Shown in pieces: positions 54,814-63,703 of a stretch of DNA of 64,000 bases; the stretch's first letter is position 1; each line of letters opens with the position of its first letter. The stretch spans positions 2,682,501 to 2,746,500 of the forward strand of contig CP004371.1 of assembly GCA_000597885.1 (NCBI GenBank). Direction: 5' to 3'. The position numbers and the translations under genes were made by a program. This DNA comes from Flammeovirgaceae bacterium 311. GTDB lineage: Bacteria > Bacteroidota > Bacteroidia > Cytophagales > Cyclobacteriaceae. The notes under the pieces are model-generated. The model worked only from the letters and a program-made list of their open reading frames with translations. It was not told the DNA's origin and did not search any database.

Positions 54814-56403
54814 ATGTTTACTTTTAAAGATTTAAAAAATGACCTTCCAGCCGGTATAGTAGTATTTCTGGTTGCAGTTCCTCTTTGCCTTGGCATTGCC
54901 TTGGCATCTGGTGCTCCACTTTTTTCCGGGATTATTGCCGGCTTTGTAGGAGGCATAGTGGTAACCCTGTTCAGTGGATCTAGTTTAGGAGTAAGCGGTC
55001 CGGCAGCAGGTTTGGCCGTGATCGTGCTCAACGCAATCGAGAGCCTGGGTAATTATGAGGTATTTCTTGTAGCCGTGGTCCTGGGCGGCATTATTCAGCT
55101 GGCAATGGGATTCTTGAATGCTGGCGTCATTGGCTATTACTTTCCCTCTTCAGTAATCAAAGGAATGCTCGCCGGCATAGGCATCATTATCGCCTTAAAA
55201 CAGATCCCTCATGCTTTTGGCTATGATGCCGACTATGAAGGAGACGTTAATTTTGTACAGCCGGACGGAGAAAACACCTTTTCAGAAATTGTAAATGCCT
55301 TTAACTATGTTTCTACCGGCGCTATAATCATCAGTGTTCTATCCCTGCTGATCCTTATATTCTGGGACCAGGTATTATCCAAAAAGGGCAAAATATTTCA
55401 GATTATCCAGGGCCCACTAGTGGTGGTAATGCTGGGCATTGGGCTTAACCTTTTATACAAGAGCATATGGCCCCAGCTTGTCCTTGCAGAAGACCATATG
55501 GTACAACTCCCCGTGTCCGGTAGTTTAAGCGGCTTTGCCCAGCAGTTTACCTTCCCAAATTTTAGCGGGGCCTTATCGTCTATATCACAGGTAGTCATTT
55601 TAGGTTTCACCCTGGCGATTGTGGCGAGTTTGGAAACCTTACTCTGCCTGGAAGCAACTGATAAGCTGGATCCTTATAAAAGAATAAGTCCGCCGAGCCG
55701 GGAGTTAAAAGCACAGGGAATAGGTAATATTCTATCTGGCCTGATTGGTGGTTTGCCTGTTACCCAGGTGATTGTAAGAAGTTCTACCAACATTCAATCC
55801 GGTGGTAAAACCAGGCTGTCAGCCTTTATCCACGGTGTCCTGATCCTGATAAGTGTCATGATCTTTCCGGAATTTTTAAACCTGATTCCTCTTGCCAGCC
55901 TTGCAGCCATTCTGATAATGGTGGGTTACAAGCTTGCGAAGCCTGCTCTGTTTAAGAAAATGTACCAAAGCGGATGGAATCAGTTCCTTCCATTTATAGT
56001 AACTATTATAGCCATTGTTTTTACCGATTTACTTACAGGTATAGGTGTTGGTGTGGTGGTAGCTATTTTCTTTATTCTGAAGAAAAATTACCATGTTTCA
56101 CATGCCGTGTATAAGGATGAAACTCCTGAAGGGAAAAAGGTGTACCGCCTGGTGATGGCTGAAGATGTAAGCTTTCTCAATAAAGGAAATATCATGCAAA
56201 CCTTAAGAAGGATTCCTGAAGGATCAAAGGTTGAGATTGATACTACCAAGTCTGTCTTTATTGATGATGATGTAAGCGAGCTTTTTGAAAACTTTAAGGA
56301 TACGGCTGTACGACAAAATATAGAATTAACTATCCTCGATCATTCTAGTGAATCAAAAATTAAAAAATATGCACCCCTTCAGGATAGCCCTACAAATCCA
56401 TAA
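54814..56403 (+). CDS. SulP-family anion (probable bicarbonate) transporter
   Basis: 529 aa. Ten or more hydrophobic segments include the SulP signature region around LGIALASGAPLFSGIIAGFV and SSLGVSGPAAG near the N-terminus and LSGLIGGLPVTQVIVRSSTN in the middle. A C-terminal STAS-like part (~430-520) has EGSKVEIDTTKSVFIDDDVS. SulP proteins move sulfate, bicarbonate or dicarboxylates, often with Na+. A carbonic anhydrase gene starts 33 bp after its stop codon in the same direction, which favours bicarbonate. The TetR regulator overlaps the carbonic anhydrase gene, so all three form an operon. Confidence 0.9.
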   Translation: MFTFKDLKNDLPAGIVVFLVAVPLCLGIALASGAPLFSGIIAGFVGGIVVTLFSGSSLGVSGPAAGLAVIVLNAIESLGNYEVFLVAVVLGGIIQLAMGFLNAGVIGYYFPSSVIKGMLAGIGIIIALKQIPHAFGYDADYEGDVNFVQPDGENTFSEIVNAFNYVSTGAIIISVLSLLILIFWDQVLSKKGKIFQIIQGPLVVVMLGIGLNLLYKSIWPQLVLAEDHMVQLPVSGSLSGFAQQFTFPNFSGALSSISQVVILGFTLAIVASLETLLCLEATDKLDPYKRISPPSRELKAQGIGNILSGLIGGLPVTQVIVRSSTNIQSGGKTRLSAFIHGVLILISVMIFPEFLNLIPLASLAAILIMVGYKLAKPALFKKMYQSGWNQFLPFIVTIIAIVFTDLLTGIGVGVVVAIFFILKKNYHVSHAVYKDETPEGKKVYRLVMAEDVSFLNKGNIMQTLRRIPEGSKVEIDTTKSVFIDDDVSELFENFKDTAVRQNIELTILDHSSESKIKKYAPLQDSPTNP

Positions 56404-56436
56404 TCTTTGAAACCTAAATTAAAATTATTTTTTACA

Positions 56437-57108
56437 ATGAGAACGCAAACCAAACAATCACAGGCACAATTAACCCCCGACAGGGCCAAGGAAATATTGC
56501 TGGAAGGCAACCAAAGATTTGTCAACAGCCTTAGGTTAAACCGTAATTATCTGCAGCAGGTAAATGAAACCTCGGAGGGCCAGTATCCTTTTGCAGTTGT
56601 GTTAAGTTGTATCGATTCCCGCACCTCTGCAGAATTAATATTTGATCAGGGGCTGGGAGATATTTTCAGTACCCGAATTGCCGGAAATATTGTGAATGAT
56701 GATATTTTAGGCAGTATGGAGTTTGCCTGTAAAGTTGCCGGTTCTAAACTTATTGTGGTACTAGGCCATACCAATTGTGGAGCGGTTAAAGGAGCCTGCG
56801 ATCATGTAGAGCTAGGACATCTTAGTGGCCTTCTACATAAAATCAAGCCATCTGTAGATGCTATCAAGCACGCAGGAGAAAGGAGTTCTAAAAATATGGA
56901 ATTCGTAGAAAAGGTGGCTGAAAGAAACGTTTTAAACATGTTGAAACAAATTCCTGAAAAAAGCCCCATTATCCGGGAAATGGTTGAAAAAGGGCAAATA
57001 GGAATAGTGGGCGGAATGTATAATGTTGAGACGGGTGCTGTAGAATTCTATGATGAAAAGTTGGAAGACCAAAAGCTTTTAAATGAAGAATCTACTGGCA
57101 AACATTAA
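56437..57108 (+). CDS. Beta-class carbonic anhydrase
   Basis: 223 aa from ATG 56437 (MRTQTKQSQAQLTP), preferred over the in-frame TTG at 56407. The zinc ligands Cys (VLSCIDSRTSAE, which also supplies the Asp-Arg dyad) and His-x-x-Cys (GHTNCGAV) are present. IFSTRIAGNIVNDDILGSME and the C-terminal GMYNVETGAVEFYD are typical of the family. It interconverts CO2 and bicarbonate. It follows the SulP gene and overlaps the TetR gene by 26 bp, so the three genes are translationally linked. Confidence 0.93.
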   Translation: MRTQTKQSQAQLTPDRAKEILLEGNQRFVNSLRLNRNYLQQVNETSEGQYPFAVVLSCIDSRTSAELIFDQGLGDIFSTRIAGNIVNDDILGSMEFACKVAGSKLIVVLGHTNCGAVKGACDHVELGHLSGLLHKIKPSVDAIKHAGERSSKNMEFVEKVAERNVLNMLKQIPEKSPIIREMVEKGQIGIVGGMYNVETGAVEFYDEKLEDQKLLNEESTGKH

Positions 57109-57775
57109 TATCAAGGTTGATGAAAAATTATATCTGAAAGATCCTGAAACATCGGAAATAGGGAAGAATATCCTGCAACAGGGTATTCTCCTTATGGATG
57201 AATTAGGCTTTGAAGCATTTACTTTCAAAAAACTTGCAGAACGGATAGGGTCGACTGAGGCCACCATTTACCGCTATTTCGAGAACAAGCATATGTTGCT
57301 GATATACCTGATCTCCTGGTATTGGAACTGGCAGGAGTACCGGCTTGTATTTGCAACCTTAAATGTCACCTCTCCGGAAATAAGACTAAAAGCTGCTATT
57401 AGGATCCTGGCAGGTAACATCCGCAATGATCATAATTTTTCTCACATCAATGAGGTAACCCTGCAGCGAATTGTGGTAGCTGAGTCGGCAAAATCCTTTT
57501 TAACGAAGGAAGTAGATGCTGATAATCGCGAAGGTTTCTTCCGGAGCTATAAGCGCTTGTGTAAGCGGATATCGGATATTATCGTGGAAATTAACCCTGA
57601 TTATCCTTATCCTGTTTCCCTGGTTTCCACCGTTTCAGAAAGTGCACATTACCAGAAGTTCTTTGCCAGCCACTTACCCTCCCTTACTAACATAAATGAA
57701 AGTCCCGGGGATCAGTTAGAAGAGTTTTTAATCGATTTGGTAATGAAGACCATCTCCAGAAATGGAGAAAGGTAA
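57083..57775 (+). CDS. TetR-family transcriptional regulator
   Basis: 230 aa. The N-terminal HTH is clear: ILLMDELGFEAFTFKKLAER followed by STEATIYRYFENKHMLL. The rest is an all-helical ligand/dimer domain without recognisable specificity. The ATG at 57083 overlaps the end of the carbonic anhydrase gene by 26 bp, so it is co-translated with it. Placed last in a SulP / carbonic anhydrase operon, it is a candidate regulator of that operon, responding to a cytoplasmic signal; the ligand cannot be guessed. Confidence 0.85.
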   Translation: MKNLLANINIKVDEKLYLKDPETSEIGKNILQQGILLMDELGFEAFTFKKLAERIGSTEATIYRYFENKHMLLIYLISWYWNWQEYRLVFATLNVTSPEIRLKAAIRILAGNIRNDHNFSHINEVTLQRIVVAESAKSFLTKEVDADNREGFFRSYKRLCKRISDIIVEINPDYPYPVSLVSTVSESAHYQKFFASHLPSLTNINESPGDQLEEFLIDLVMKTISRNGER

Positions 57776-57884
57776 CACAACCTGAACTCGGAATTAAGCA
57801 GCAAACCTAAACGGGGGATAATGCTGCTTCGGCTTTGGTCCTTAAAAGTATAAACAGCTAAAGCAGAGAAGATTTGTGCCAGTG

Positions 57885-57940
57885 CATTGAGTGCCTACCT
57901 GAACCTTTTTATAAAAACTAGTAGAGGTAGGCACTCAATG
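57885..57940. repeat. 16-bp perfect inverted repeat across the end of the ClC gene
   Basis: CATTGAGTGCCTACCT (57885-57900) and AGGTAGGCACTCAATG (57925-57940) are exact reverse complements around 24 bases. The right arm is ClC coding sequence (HPLSAYLY), the left arm is outside the gene. Confidence 0.7.
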
Positions 57941-58505
57941 GGTGGTGCAGGATCTCAAGGGCAAAGAAACCTGATCCAAGTGGAGCACCAAAGAGTGCGG
58001 TAAATCCAGCAGCCATGCCTGCTATAGTCAAAGAACGCAAGTCTTCTCCTTTCAAGCGTAATTTTCTGGCAAGCCAGGTGCCGGTTGAGCCTGTTACCTG
58101 TACCAGGGGAGCTTCCGGGCCAATGCTGCTACCTGCTGCTATGCCTATAAAGGAGGAAAGCAGCATGGAAGGGTTATTCTTTGGCTCCAGCCGACCCCCT
58201 TTAAAGCGGATGTTGTTTACAATCAGGTCCATTTCGCCTGGATCTCCAAACCAGTGAATAATCAAACCCACCACCAATCCTGCTCCTGTCATCAGGGGGA
58301 CCAGGATCCACCCATCTAACTCCATTCTGTAATGCAATACCCATTCCAGTGCTATCCAATATACCGCTGCTATTATTCCCCCAATAAGACCAATGATGAA
58401 CCAGTACAAGAACTGCCTGCTCAATACAAAAGGATTTAGCTCAAGCTTTTCATATACTTTGTTTCTGATTTCCAGGTATTGTCTTTTCTGCTTGTACTCT
58501 TTCAT
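57918..58505 (-). pseudogene. Truncated ClC-family chloride channel/transporter
   Basis: 195 aa, roughly the first half of a ClC subunit (family usually 400 aa or more). The first helices are present, along with the anion-selectivity loop AAGSSIGPEAPLVQVTG (GxGPE-like) and MAAGFTALFGAPLGSGFFALEI. It then stops right after EILHHPLSAYLY, where the family continues through another ten helices. The end lies inside one arm of a 16-bp perfect inverted repeat, pointing to a rearrangement that removed the second half. Without the second half the two-fold pseudo-symmetric pore cannot form. Confidence 0.8.
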
Positions 58506-58714
58506 TATAGATTTTGCAAACGGCGAAGATAAGCCTCCAATTAGGGGATACCAATATATATCAGTAATACCTTTTGCTTAGCTGCAATGATCCCATCTCG
58601 ATAAGATAAGCTAGAAACATTCAGAGAATAATTTAATTGAAGAAGTATGGAGCACACCAGCAGAAGCTATAATTGCTCTTAGGGCTGTTTCTTTACTTTA
58701 TTCACTGATGTAGG

Positions 58715-59272
58715 ATGAACTACCAGGCTATCCAGTTAGATATTTCCCAGATTGGGGACGTGTTGCTTTCTTCCCTTATAATATATGTTTGTCTAATCAT
58801 TTTCAGCAGAATAGTAGGGCCGAGAAGCTTCTCGCAAATGACAGCGTTTGACTTTGCCGTTACTGTAGCCCTTGGCGCAATAGTGGGAGCAACTGCTACG
58901 GGTGCTGCTACTTTGCACAATGGTATCATAAGTCTTGCCGGCCTCTTCCTACTTCGCTGGCTGGTGGCCCACTTCCGCAGATATGGACTGACAAAAGTAG
59001 TGGATAACTTCCCAATAATGCTGATGGATGGCTCTAAGATCCTTCCTGAGTATCTGAAAAGAGCTAATATAACAGAAGCAGACCTCCTACAGAACCTTCG
59101 AAAGAATGGAATTACAAGACTTGATCAGGTACAGGCAGTAGTGATGGAGCGAGATGGCTCTATTAGTGTATTGAAATCTGGAGTGCCACTGGATACTTAC
59201 CTCCTAAAGGGAGTAAAAGGACATCCTGCTACAGGTAAAATTCATGTTGAGCCTCCACTGAATAAGAATTAG
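58715..59272 (+). CDS. DUF421 (YetF-type) membrane protein
   Basis: 185 aa. Two or three N-terminal membrane segments (about 15-95) include RIVGPRSFSQMTAFDFAVTV, the family signature. A cytoplasmic C-terminal domain contains DNFPIMLMDGSKILPEYLKR and RLDQVQAVVMERDGSISVL. DUF421 proteins are widespread inner-membrane proteins; YetF-type members have been linked to spore or envelope quality, but no defined biochemical role applies here. The gene is followed at once by an IS3 transposase tail, so the downstream neighbourhood was reshaped by insertion. Confidence 0.85.
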   Translation: MNYQAIQLDISQIGDVLLSSLIIYVCLIIFSRIVGPRSFSQMTAFDFAVTVALGAIVGATATGAATLHNGIISLAGLFLLRWLVAHFRRYGLTKVVDNFPIMLMDGSKILPEYLKRANITEADLLQNLRKNGITRLDQVQAVVMERDGSISVLKSGVPLDTYLLKGVKGHPATGKIHVEPPLNKN

Positions 59273-59281
59273 GAAAGGTTA

Positions 59282-59530
59282 TTCATTGATCCAGGCACAG
59301 CTGGGTCTTGAGCAGGCTATCTTTCTCTACAACCCTAAGCGATCACACTTGAGCTATGGTATGTTACCTCCTGAGCAGGCTCATCAGCAAACTGGGCAAC
59401 TAAAATGGAGATGGCAAAACTTCTACAGCAAAAAACCTTCATCTACACTTGTGGTCAATGAAAATCAGGATTAACTTTTAATGGTCAACATATAACAGTA
59501 TTAGCACAAAAGGTCAACACATTTTAGGAC
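59282..59530 (+). mobile_element. 3' end of an IS3-type element
   Basis: The frame to 59474 reads AIFLYNPKRSHLSYGMLPPE followed by QAHQQTG, the C-terminus of an IS3-type OrfB integrase (YNxxRPHxSL...TPxxAH). No catalytic core remains. The element end is probably near AGGTCAACACATTTTAGGAC (59496-59515). It starts 10 bp after the DUF421 stop codon. Confidence 0.75.
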
Positions 59531-59859
59531 GGTTCTGTGCCAACCAAAACCAGTTGGTGGAAATATGGATAACTCCCCTCCACGCCATACCCAGCAAAGC
59601 TTACCCTTATTCCCACCAGCATAACAACAATAGCAACTTACTTAGATTTTTGAAAAGAGTCAATTTCGTAGCGTCTCTTTCATTCTCTCACAAATTAACG
59701 TTAAGATTAACGTTAATCGAATTCTAGCGGGGGAACCTCACTGCAGTTTCTGCAAGGCAACTCCCCCTAACACTATAATCAGCAAACTCTGTATTTACAT
59801 TTGGGCACCAATGGCTGTTTTATTTATAAGTAAAAGAAAGAGCTGCTTGTTATCAGCAC
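59531..59859. other. Intergenic region with a second palindromic site
   Basis: No coding sequence. Contains the palindrome at 59694-59717 listed separately; nothing else recognised. Confidence 0.4.
59694..59717. promoter_or_regulatory. 24-bp palindrome matching the one at 2405-2430
   Basis: Arms ATTAACGTTAA and TTAACGTTAAT are exact reverse complements separated by GA. 23 of 24 bases match the centre of the site at 2405-2430. It is not close to any start codon (nearest gene ends are 220 bp left and 140 bp right). Confidence 0.45.
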
Positions 59860-60555
59860 TTATACCCCTTTCACCAAAACTTTTCTGTTTGTTGCCAAAC
59901 CTTCTGTAGCCGGCATTCTGTTTTTATCTACCCAGTATCCCCATAAAACAAACAACCACTGCAGGTGGCCAGCCCAGGCAATACCGGCTACATCTGGCGG
60001 CGGCGGACCGAAAAGATTTCCTGTCTGGATAACCACCAGAAATACTACCAAAGACCATAGGCCATAAATTCCTTTCTTATTTACCGCAGTGGTAGCACGC
60101 AGGTACAAAGCCAGGCCCGCTGCAAAAACCAGCCCTTCTACCAGGATAGTGCCGGGCAGCGAGTTCCAGAGGCCGAGGCCCAGCAAAGGAGAATCGCCGG
60201 GATACAGGGGCAAATCGGGCCGGTGCATGATGAGATCCAGCACCCAGTGGCTAAGCACGCATAGCCCCAGGACCATGGCTCCTGCCCTGTTTTTCTTCAG
60301 CAGCCAATAACCAAGTGCAAACAAGCCGCTCCACACCAGTACCATCAGCAAACTATGGGAAATGGGGTAATGGGTAAATTCCAGCGGATTAACCACTGTG
60401 ATACCCGGATTGATGACAACCTGCTCCAGTTCCAGCAGCAATAGCGTAGGCCAGAGCAGATCCAGCCACTGAGCGGCCAGAAAATAAGTGCCCAGAGAAA
60501 TTGCTGGCTGTGCCTTTTTAGCACCAAAGCCAACAGCAAAATGACCGATAAACAT
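59860..60555 (-). CDS. Inner-membrane protein resembling YdjM-type metal-dependent hydrolases
   Basis: 231 aa with six or seven hydrophobic segments. MFIGHFAVGFGAKK at the start and LGLCVLSHWVLDLIMHRPDL in the middle give the His ... His-x-x-x-Asp ... His pattern seen in membrane proteins of the YdjM/DUF457 type, thought to bind metal. PISHSL provides a further His. The substrate is unknown. It is in the same orientation as, but not tightly linked to, the DUF4260 gene 153 bp upstream. Confidence 0.7.
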   Translation of the reverse strand: MFIGHFAVGFGAKKAQPAISLGTYFLAAQWLDLLWPTLLLLELEQVVINPGITVVNPLEFTHYPISHSLLMVLVWSGLFALGYWLLKKNRAGAMVLGLCVLSHWVLDLIMHRPDLPLYPGDSPLLGLGLWNSLPGTILVEGLVFAAGLALYLRATTAVNKKGIYGLWSLVVFLVVIQTGNLFGPPPPDVAGIAWAGHLQWLFVLWGYWVDKNRMPATEGLATNRKVLVKGV

Positions 60556-60708
60556 GGGTTAACAATTTTGGGTGAGTATGTACAGAGAGAATTGCAAAGC
60601 TTGCATTATTAAAAAACTATGCTATTGCAGAGGCTTCTGCCCGCAGGTATGGCCGTTCCCCTACTCCCGGACTCCAGCTACATTAAAACAGATCAGGCAA
60701 AAAACAGC

Positions 60709-61080
60709 TTAACCTGCGTATTGCTGTTTTTTATGACCAATCCAGCCTAAATGCGTATGCTTAAAACTATCTTCATACTTCAGGCCATAGCCAACAGCTC
60801 TATCCATGGCGCTATGGCCAAAAAGTACAAGTCCTGCCAGCTGCAGCTCCGGCATTGCCATTACTACTCCCGCCACGCCAACAGCAATGGCCAGGCCCTG
60901 GTGATGGAAGATGTTATACACCCAGGCCCCTACCCTGGTATTGAGCAGATAGCCCAGCATGCTTAGATCGGGTACCAACAGCCACGCCAGAAACACCCAC
61001 CAGGAGTACCCGATGTACAGGCTTGCCCCGTAAGCAAGCAGTAGTTTAGCGATATCTTCAATACGGATTAGTGCATTCAT
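60709..61080 (-). CDS. DUF4260 membrane protein
   Basis: 123 aa, mostly hydrophobic with about three or four membrane helices. The pattern VPDLSMLGYLLNTRVGAWVYN, then HHQGLAI, and the end SAMDRAVGYGLKYEDSFKHT-HLGWIG are diagnostic of DUF4260. The His and Asp residues are clustered on one face, which hints at a metal or ligand site, but no function is known for the family. It is on the minus strand with the YdjM-like gene downstream and the acyltransferase gene upstream. Confidence 0.85.
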   Translation of the reverse strand: MNALIRIEDIAKLLLAYGASLYIGYSWWVFLAWLLVPDLSMLGYLLNTRVGAWVYNIFHHQGLAIAVGVAGVVMAMPELQLAGLVLFGHSAMDRAVGYGLKYEDSFKHTHLGWIGHKKQQYAG

Positions 61081-61217
61081 GCTGCCCTGTATTTTTAGCC
61101 TTAAATCACCCTAAAATGGTTTATGGCCTGTATATGGGATCTAAGGTAGGAAAAAATGTAATTTGTTGCTGCTTGTAGAACACACCGTAAAAGCTAAATT
61201 TTTTTAGCTATAGTGAT

Positions 61218-61245
61218 ACCAGCTGCCCTTGGCAGGGCAACTGGT
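61218..61245 (-). terminator. Terminator of the acyltransferase gene
   Basis: On the minus strand ACCAGTTGCCC and GGGCAGCTGGT form an 11-bp stem with one G-T pair around a short loop. It is 38 bp after the stop codon and is followed by an A-rich, not T-rich, stretch, so the call is moderate. Confidence 0.45.
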
Positions 61246-61282
61246 AATTCGCGCATCATTAATTCTGGATTACAAGCAGTAC

Positions 61283-62452
61283 TTATGCAGCCACCTTTTT
61301 TTTGTGAGTTCCTGTTACAGCGCTGGCAGGCGAATATTTTTCCTTTGCTTTCAGCCCAAAAGGCACTCGCAGTAAGTTTATCTGCATAATAACCCCTCTT
61401 ATCAGTACAAAACAGATCAGGAAGGTAGCCACTACCATCAGGCTGAATTTTAGCCATATTGGCCAGTTCAGATCCATTACCACGAATCCCAGAGCCACAA
61501 TAACAGTCTGGTGCAGGATGTAGAAAGGATAGACCATTTCATTGGCAGTAGAGAGGTGAACGGAGCGCCGGTTGAGATGCTGCATGGCAAAGCCTGTGAT
61601 GGCCAGAATCCAGCACCACCTGTTACCTGATTTCAGTAGCCAGTACAAAGGTTCTTCATAGCCTGCCAATTCCCTGGCAGGTACCCAGTATATGGCGTAG
61701 AGTATGCTTATCAGCACTACTGCCAAGGCCAGACTGTGCCACCTTAGCCTGCGAATAGAATCTTGCAGCGGCGGTGATGTAACAATCAGAAATCCCAGCA
61801 GAAAAATACTGAGGTAAAGAAAATGGTTGGCCCAATCATTTGTTAAAGCATTGGTAGCCGGAAAATGGGGTCGTAACAGCATCTCTCCCCCACCAAGCCA
61901 GAGCGCAGGCAATAAAATAATCATCCATGCACTCATCCTGCCTAAGTCGGGCTTATGCTGACGCAGGTAGCGCAAAAGCGGCAACAGCAGCAGGCTATAG
62001 CAGAAAATGTAAGCCAGGTACCAGAGGTGATGCCAGCTGAAATTTCCCTCCGGATAGGATTGCAGCTCCAAAACACTGGGATAGAAAGAAATGAAGCTGT
62101 AGGTATAGCCCTGGGTGAGGCGCTCCAAATACACCTGTGGCGGTACAATCACGAGCATTCCAAAGAGCAAAGGCAGCAGTATACGCTTTAGTCTATCTTT
62201 GGCAAATACAGCAGTACTGCGATACCCCATAGCAAAATAAACCCCCACCCCCGAGATGAGAAAGAGCAGCGACATACGCCACTGCCCCAGAAAGAGCATA
62301 GGCCACTCCATCACTTTGCTTAGCTCATTGTTTTTTACATGCCACTCCCAGCTTACAAAGAACATCCCGGTGTGGTAAAAGATCAGGAGTGAAAAGGCTA
62401 ACACCCGTAGCCAGTCAAATTCGTAACGTCTGATTTTTTGTTGCTGTGCCAT
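61283..62452 (-). CDS. Membrane acyltransferase (OafA/OpgC-like, Acyl_transf_3)
   Basis: 389 aa from the ATG at 62452 (MAQQQKIRRYEFDWLRVLAF), chosen because the family starts with this basic Arg-x-x-x-(L/F)DWLR segment; an upstream in-frame start at 62539 adds 29 unsupported residues. About ten membrane segments follow, with YHTGMFF carrying the catalytic-type His, LFLISGVGVYFA and FYILHQTVIVALGF. Enzymes of this family add acetyl or other acyl groups to sugars of surface glycans. The gene lies directly downstream of an AraC-type membrane regulator, 87 bp between start and stop, so the two may be co-transcribed. Confidence 0.85.
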   Translation of the reverse strand: MAQQQKIRRYEFDWLRVLAFSLLIFYHTGMFFVSWEWHVKNNELSKVMEWPMLFLGQWRMSLLFLISGVGVYFAMGYRSTAVFAKDRLKRILLPLLFGMLVIVPPQVYLERLTQGYTYSFISFYPSVLELQSYPEGNFSWHHLWYLAYIFCYSLLLLPLLRYLRQHKPDLGRMSAWMIILLPALWLGGGEMLLRPHFPATNALTNDWANHFLYLSIFLLGFLIVTSPPLQDSIRRLRWHSLALAVVLISILYAIYWVPARELAGYEEPLYWLLKSGNRWCWILAITGFAMQHLNRRSVHLSTANEMVYPFYILHQTVIVALGFVVMDLNWPIWLKFSLMVVATFLICFVLIRGVIMQINLLRVPFGLKAKEKYSPASAVTGTHKKKVAA

Positions 62453-62539
62453 ATCCTTTTTTTCACCAAAGGAAGGCACCAGGGGTGGTCTATGTAAACT
62501 CTGCCGGCCGGTTAGGTGTGCTAGTTTATAAGGCAGCAC

Positions 62540-63703
62540 TCACAGCACTGCTGTTTTCTTATACGCTCCGGGGGTAGTACCTGCAAATTTCTTGAAAGCA
62601 GCATTGAAAGCCGATTTAGAGAGGTATCCCGTCATTTCAGCTACTTCTTCTATTTTAAGATGATTTTTGGCAGGATCTGACAGGATTGCCTTTGCTTCTG
62701 CAATACGCAGCTGGCCCACGTATTCAAAAAAGCTGTTGCCAAGGCTTTCGTTAAGCACCTGCGAAAGATAATGTGGAGTGGTGTTAAGCTGCTTGGCCAG
62801 CAAAGCCAGATTCACGGAGGGCTGCAGGTAAAACTTTGTCTGTACGGCAGCTTCCAGTTTCTCCAGCAGTTCCTGTCTGCTGCTGTCTGTAAGGGTCGAC
62901 TTTTCGTATTTCACCTGCACTACCGGCTGAAAGAATGCTGAATTAGTCAACATTTTATAGCTGATCAGGAAGAGCTGCAGGGTTAGAAAGGTAGCCAGCA
63001 GGTGGTCGCCCAGATCATTCTTATAACTAAAACGTACCAACACATATAAAAAAACGGCTACGCTGAAAAAGCCTGTGAGCAGCTTTATCCAGGATAGGAA
63101 ATAAGGATTTTTGTTCGTGCCGGATCTGTGCTGTTTTGCCCACCATAACGATGCGCCCAGGTAAAGGCTAAAGTGCAGCAGGGTTAAATAATCCAGGTTT
63201 CTTCTGATGTATAAGGGATCTACAGGAAAACTGTGTTCCACTGGCGGCCTGGGCAACTCCGGATGAAAGGCATCCAGAAATGCAATGTACTTCACTGCAT
63301 TACCTTCCAGCAGGAACAGGAGATGGTATGAAAAATACAGCACGAAAGGCATAAAGTGCAGCCAGTCCTTCTTCCTGAAATGCGCTCCGCCCATGCTCCT
63401 GATGAGCAAAAAAATAAGCGGACCAATCACAAAATTAAGGGGTTCGGTAAAATCTACCAGGAAAAGAGTCCGGGTCATCAAACCTGTGTATCCCAGAAAA
63501 ATGTCCAGCACCAGCAGTGCGCAGGAGAGTGACAGAAAAGCCAGGATAAGGTTATGATATGGCTGCTGCCTGGGCTTTGACGCCAGGAGGACGAATAGCA
63601 GGAAGCCCTGTACTATTCCCGTCAGGAGAATAGCCACAAACAAATCAAACCTGAAAAAGTCCTGTACTGGAGGCATGCTTTGCAGCTCTAATTTTTTCCG
63701 CAT
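62540..63703 (-). CDS. Membrane-anchored AraC-family regulator
   Basis: 387 aa. The first ~250 residues hold seven or eight hydrophobic segments (for example LFVAILLTGIVQGFLLFVLL). A C-terminal AraC HTH (~285-385) contains NLALLAKQLNTTPHYLSQVL, IEEVAEMTGYLSKSAFNAAF and FKKFAGTTPGAYKK. This layout is common in Bacteroidota, where the membrane part is thought to sense an envelope or membrane signal. Position just upstream of the acyltransferase gene suggests it controls that gene. An ATG at codon 10 is an alternative start. Confidence 0.85.
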   Translation of the reverse strand: MRKKLELQSMPPVQDFFRFDLFVAILLTGIVQGFLLFVLLASKPRQQPYHNLILAFLSLSCALLVLDIFLGYTGLMTRTLFLVDFTEPLNFVIGPLIFLLIRSMGGAHFRKKDWLHFMPFVLYFSYHLLFLLEGNAVKYIAFLDAFHPELPRPPVEHSFPVDPLYIRRNLDYLTLLHFSLYLGASLWWAKQHRSGTNKNPYFLSWIKLLTGFFSVAVFLYVLVRFSYKNDLGDHLLATFLTLQLFLISYKMLTNSAFFQPVVQVKYEKSTLTDSSRQELLEKLEAAVQTKFYLQPSVNLALLAKQLNTTPHYLSQVLNESLGNSFFEYVGQLRIAEAKAILSDPAKNHLKIEEVAEMTGYLSKSAFNAAFKKFAGTTPGAYKKTAVL

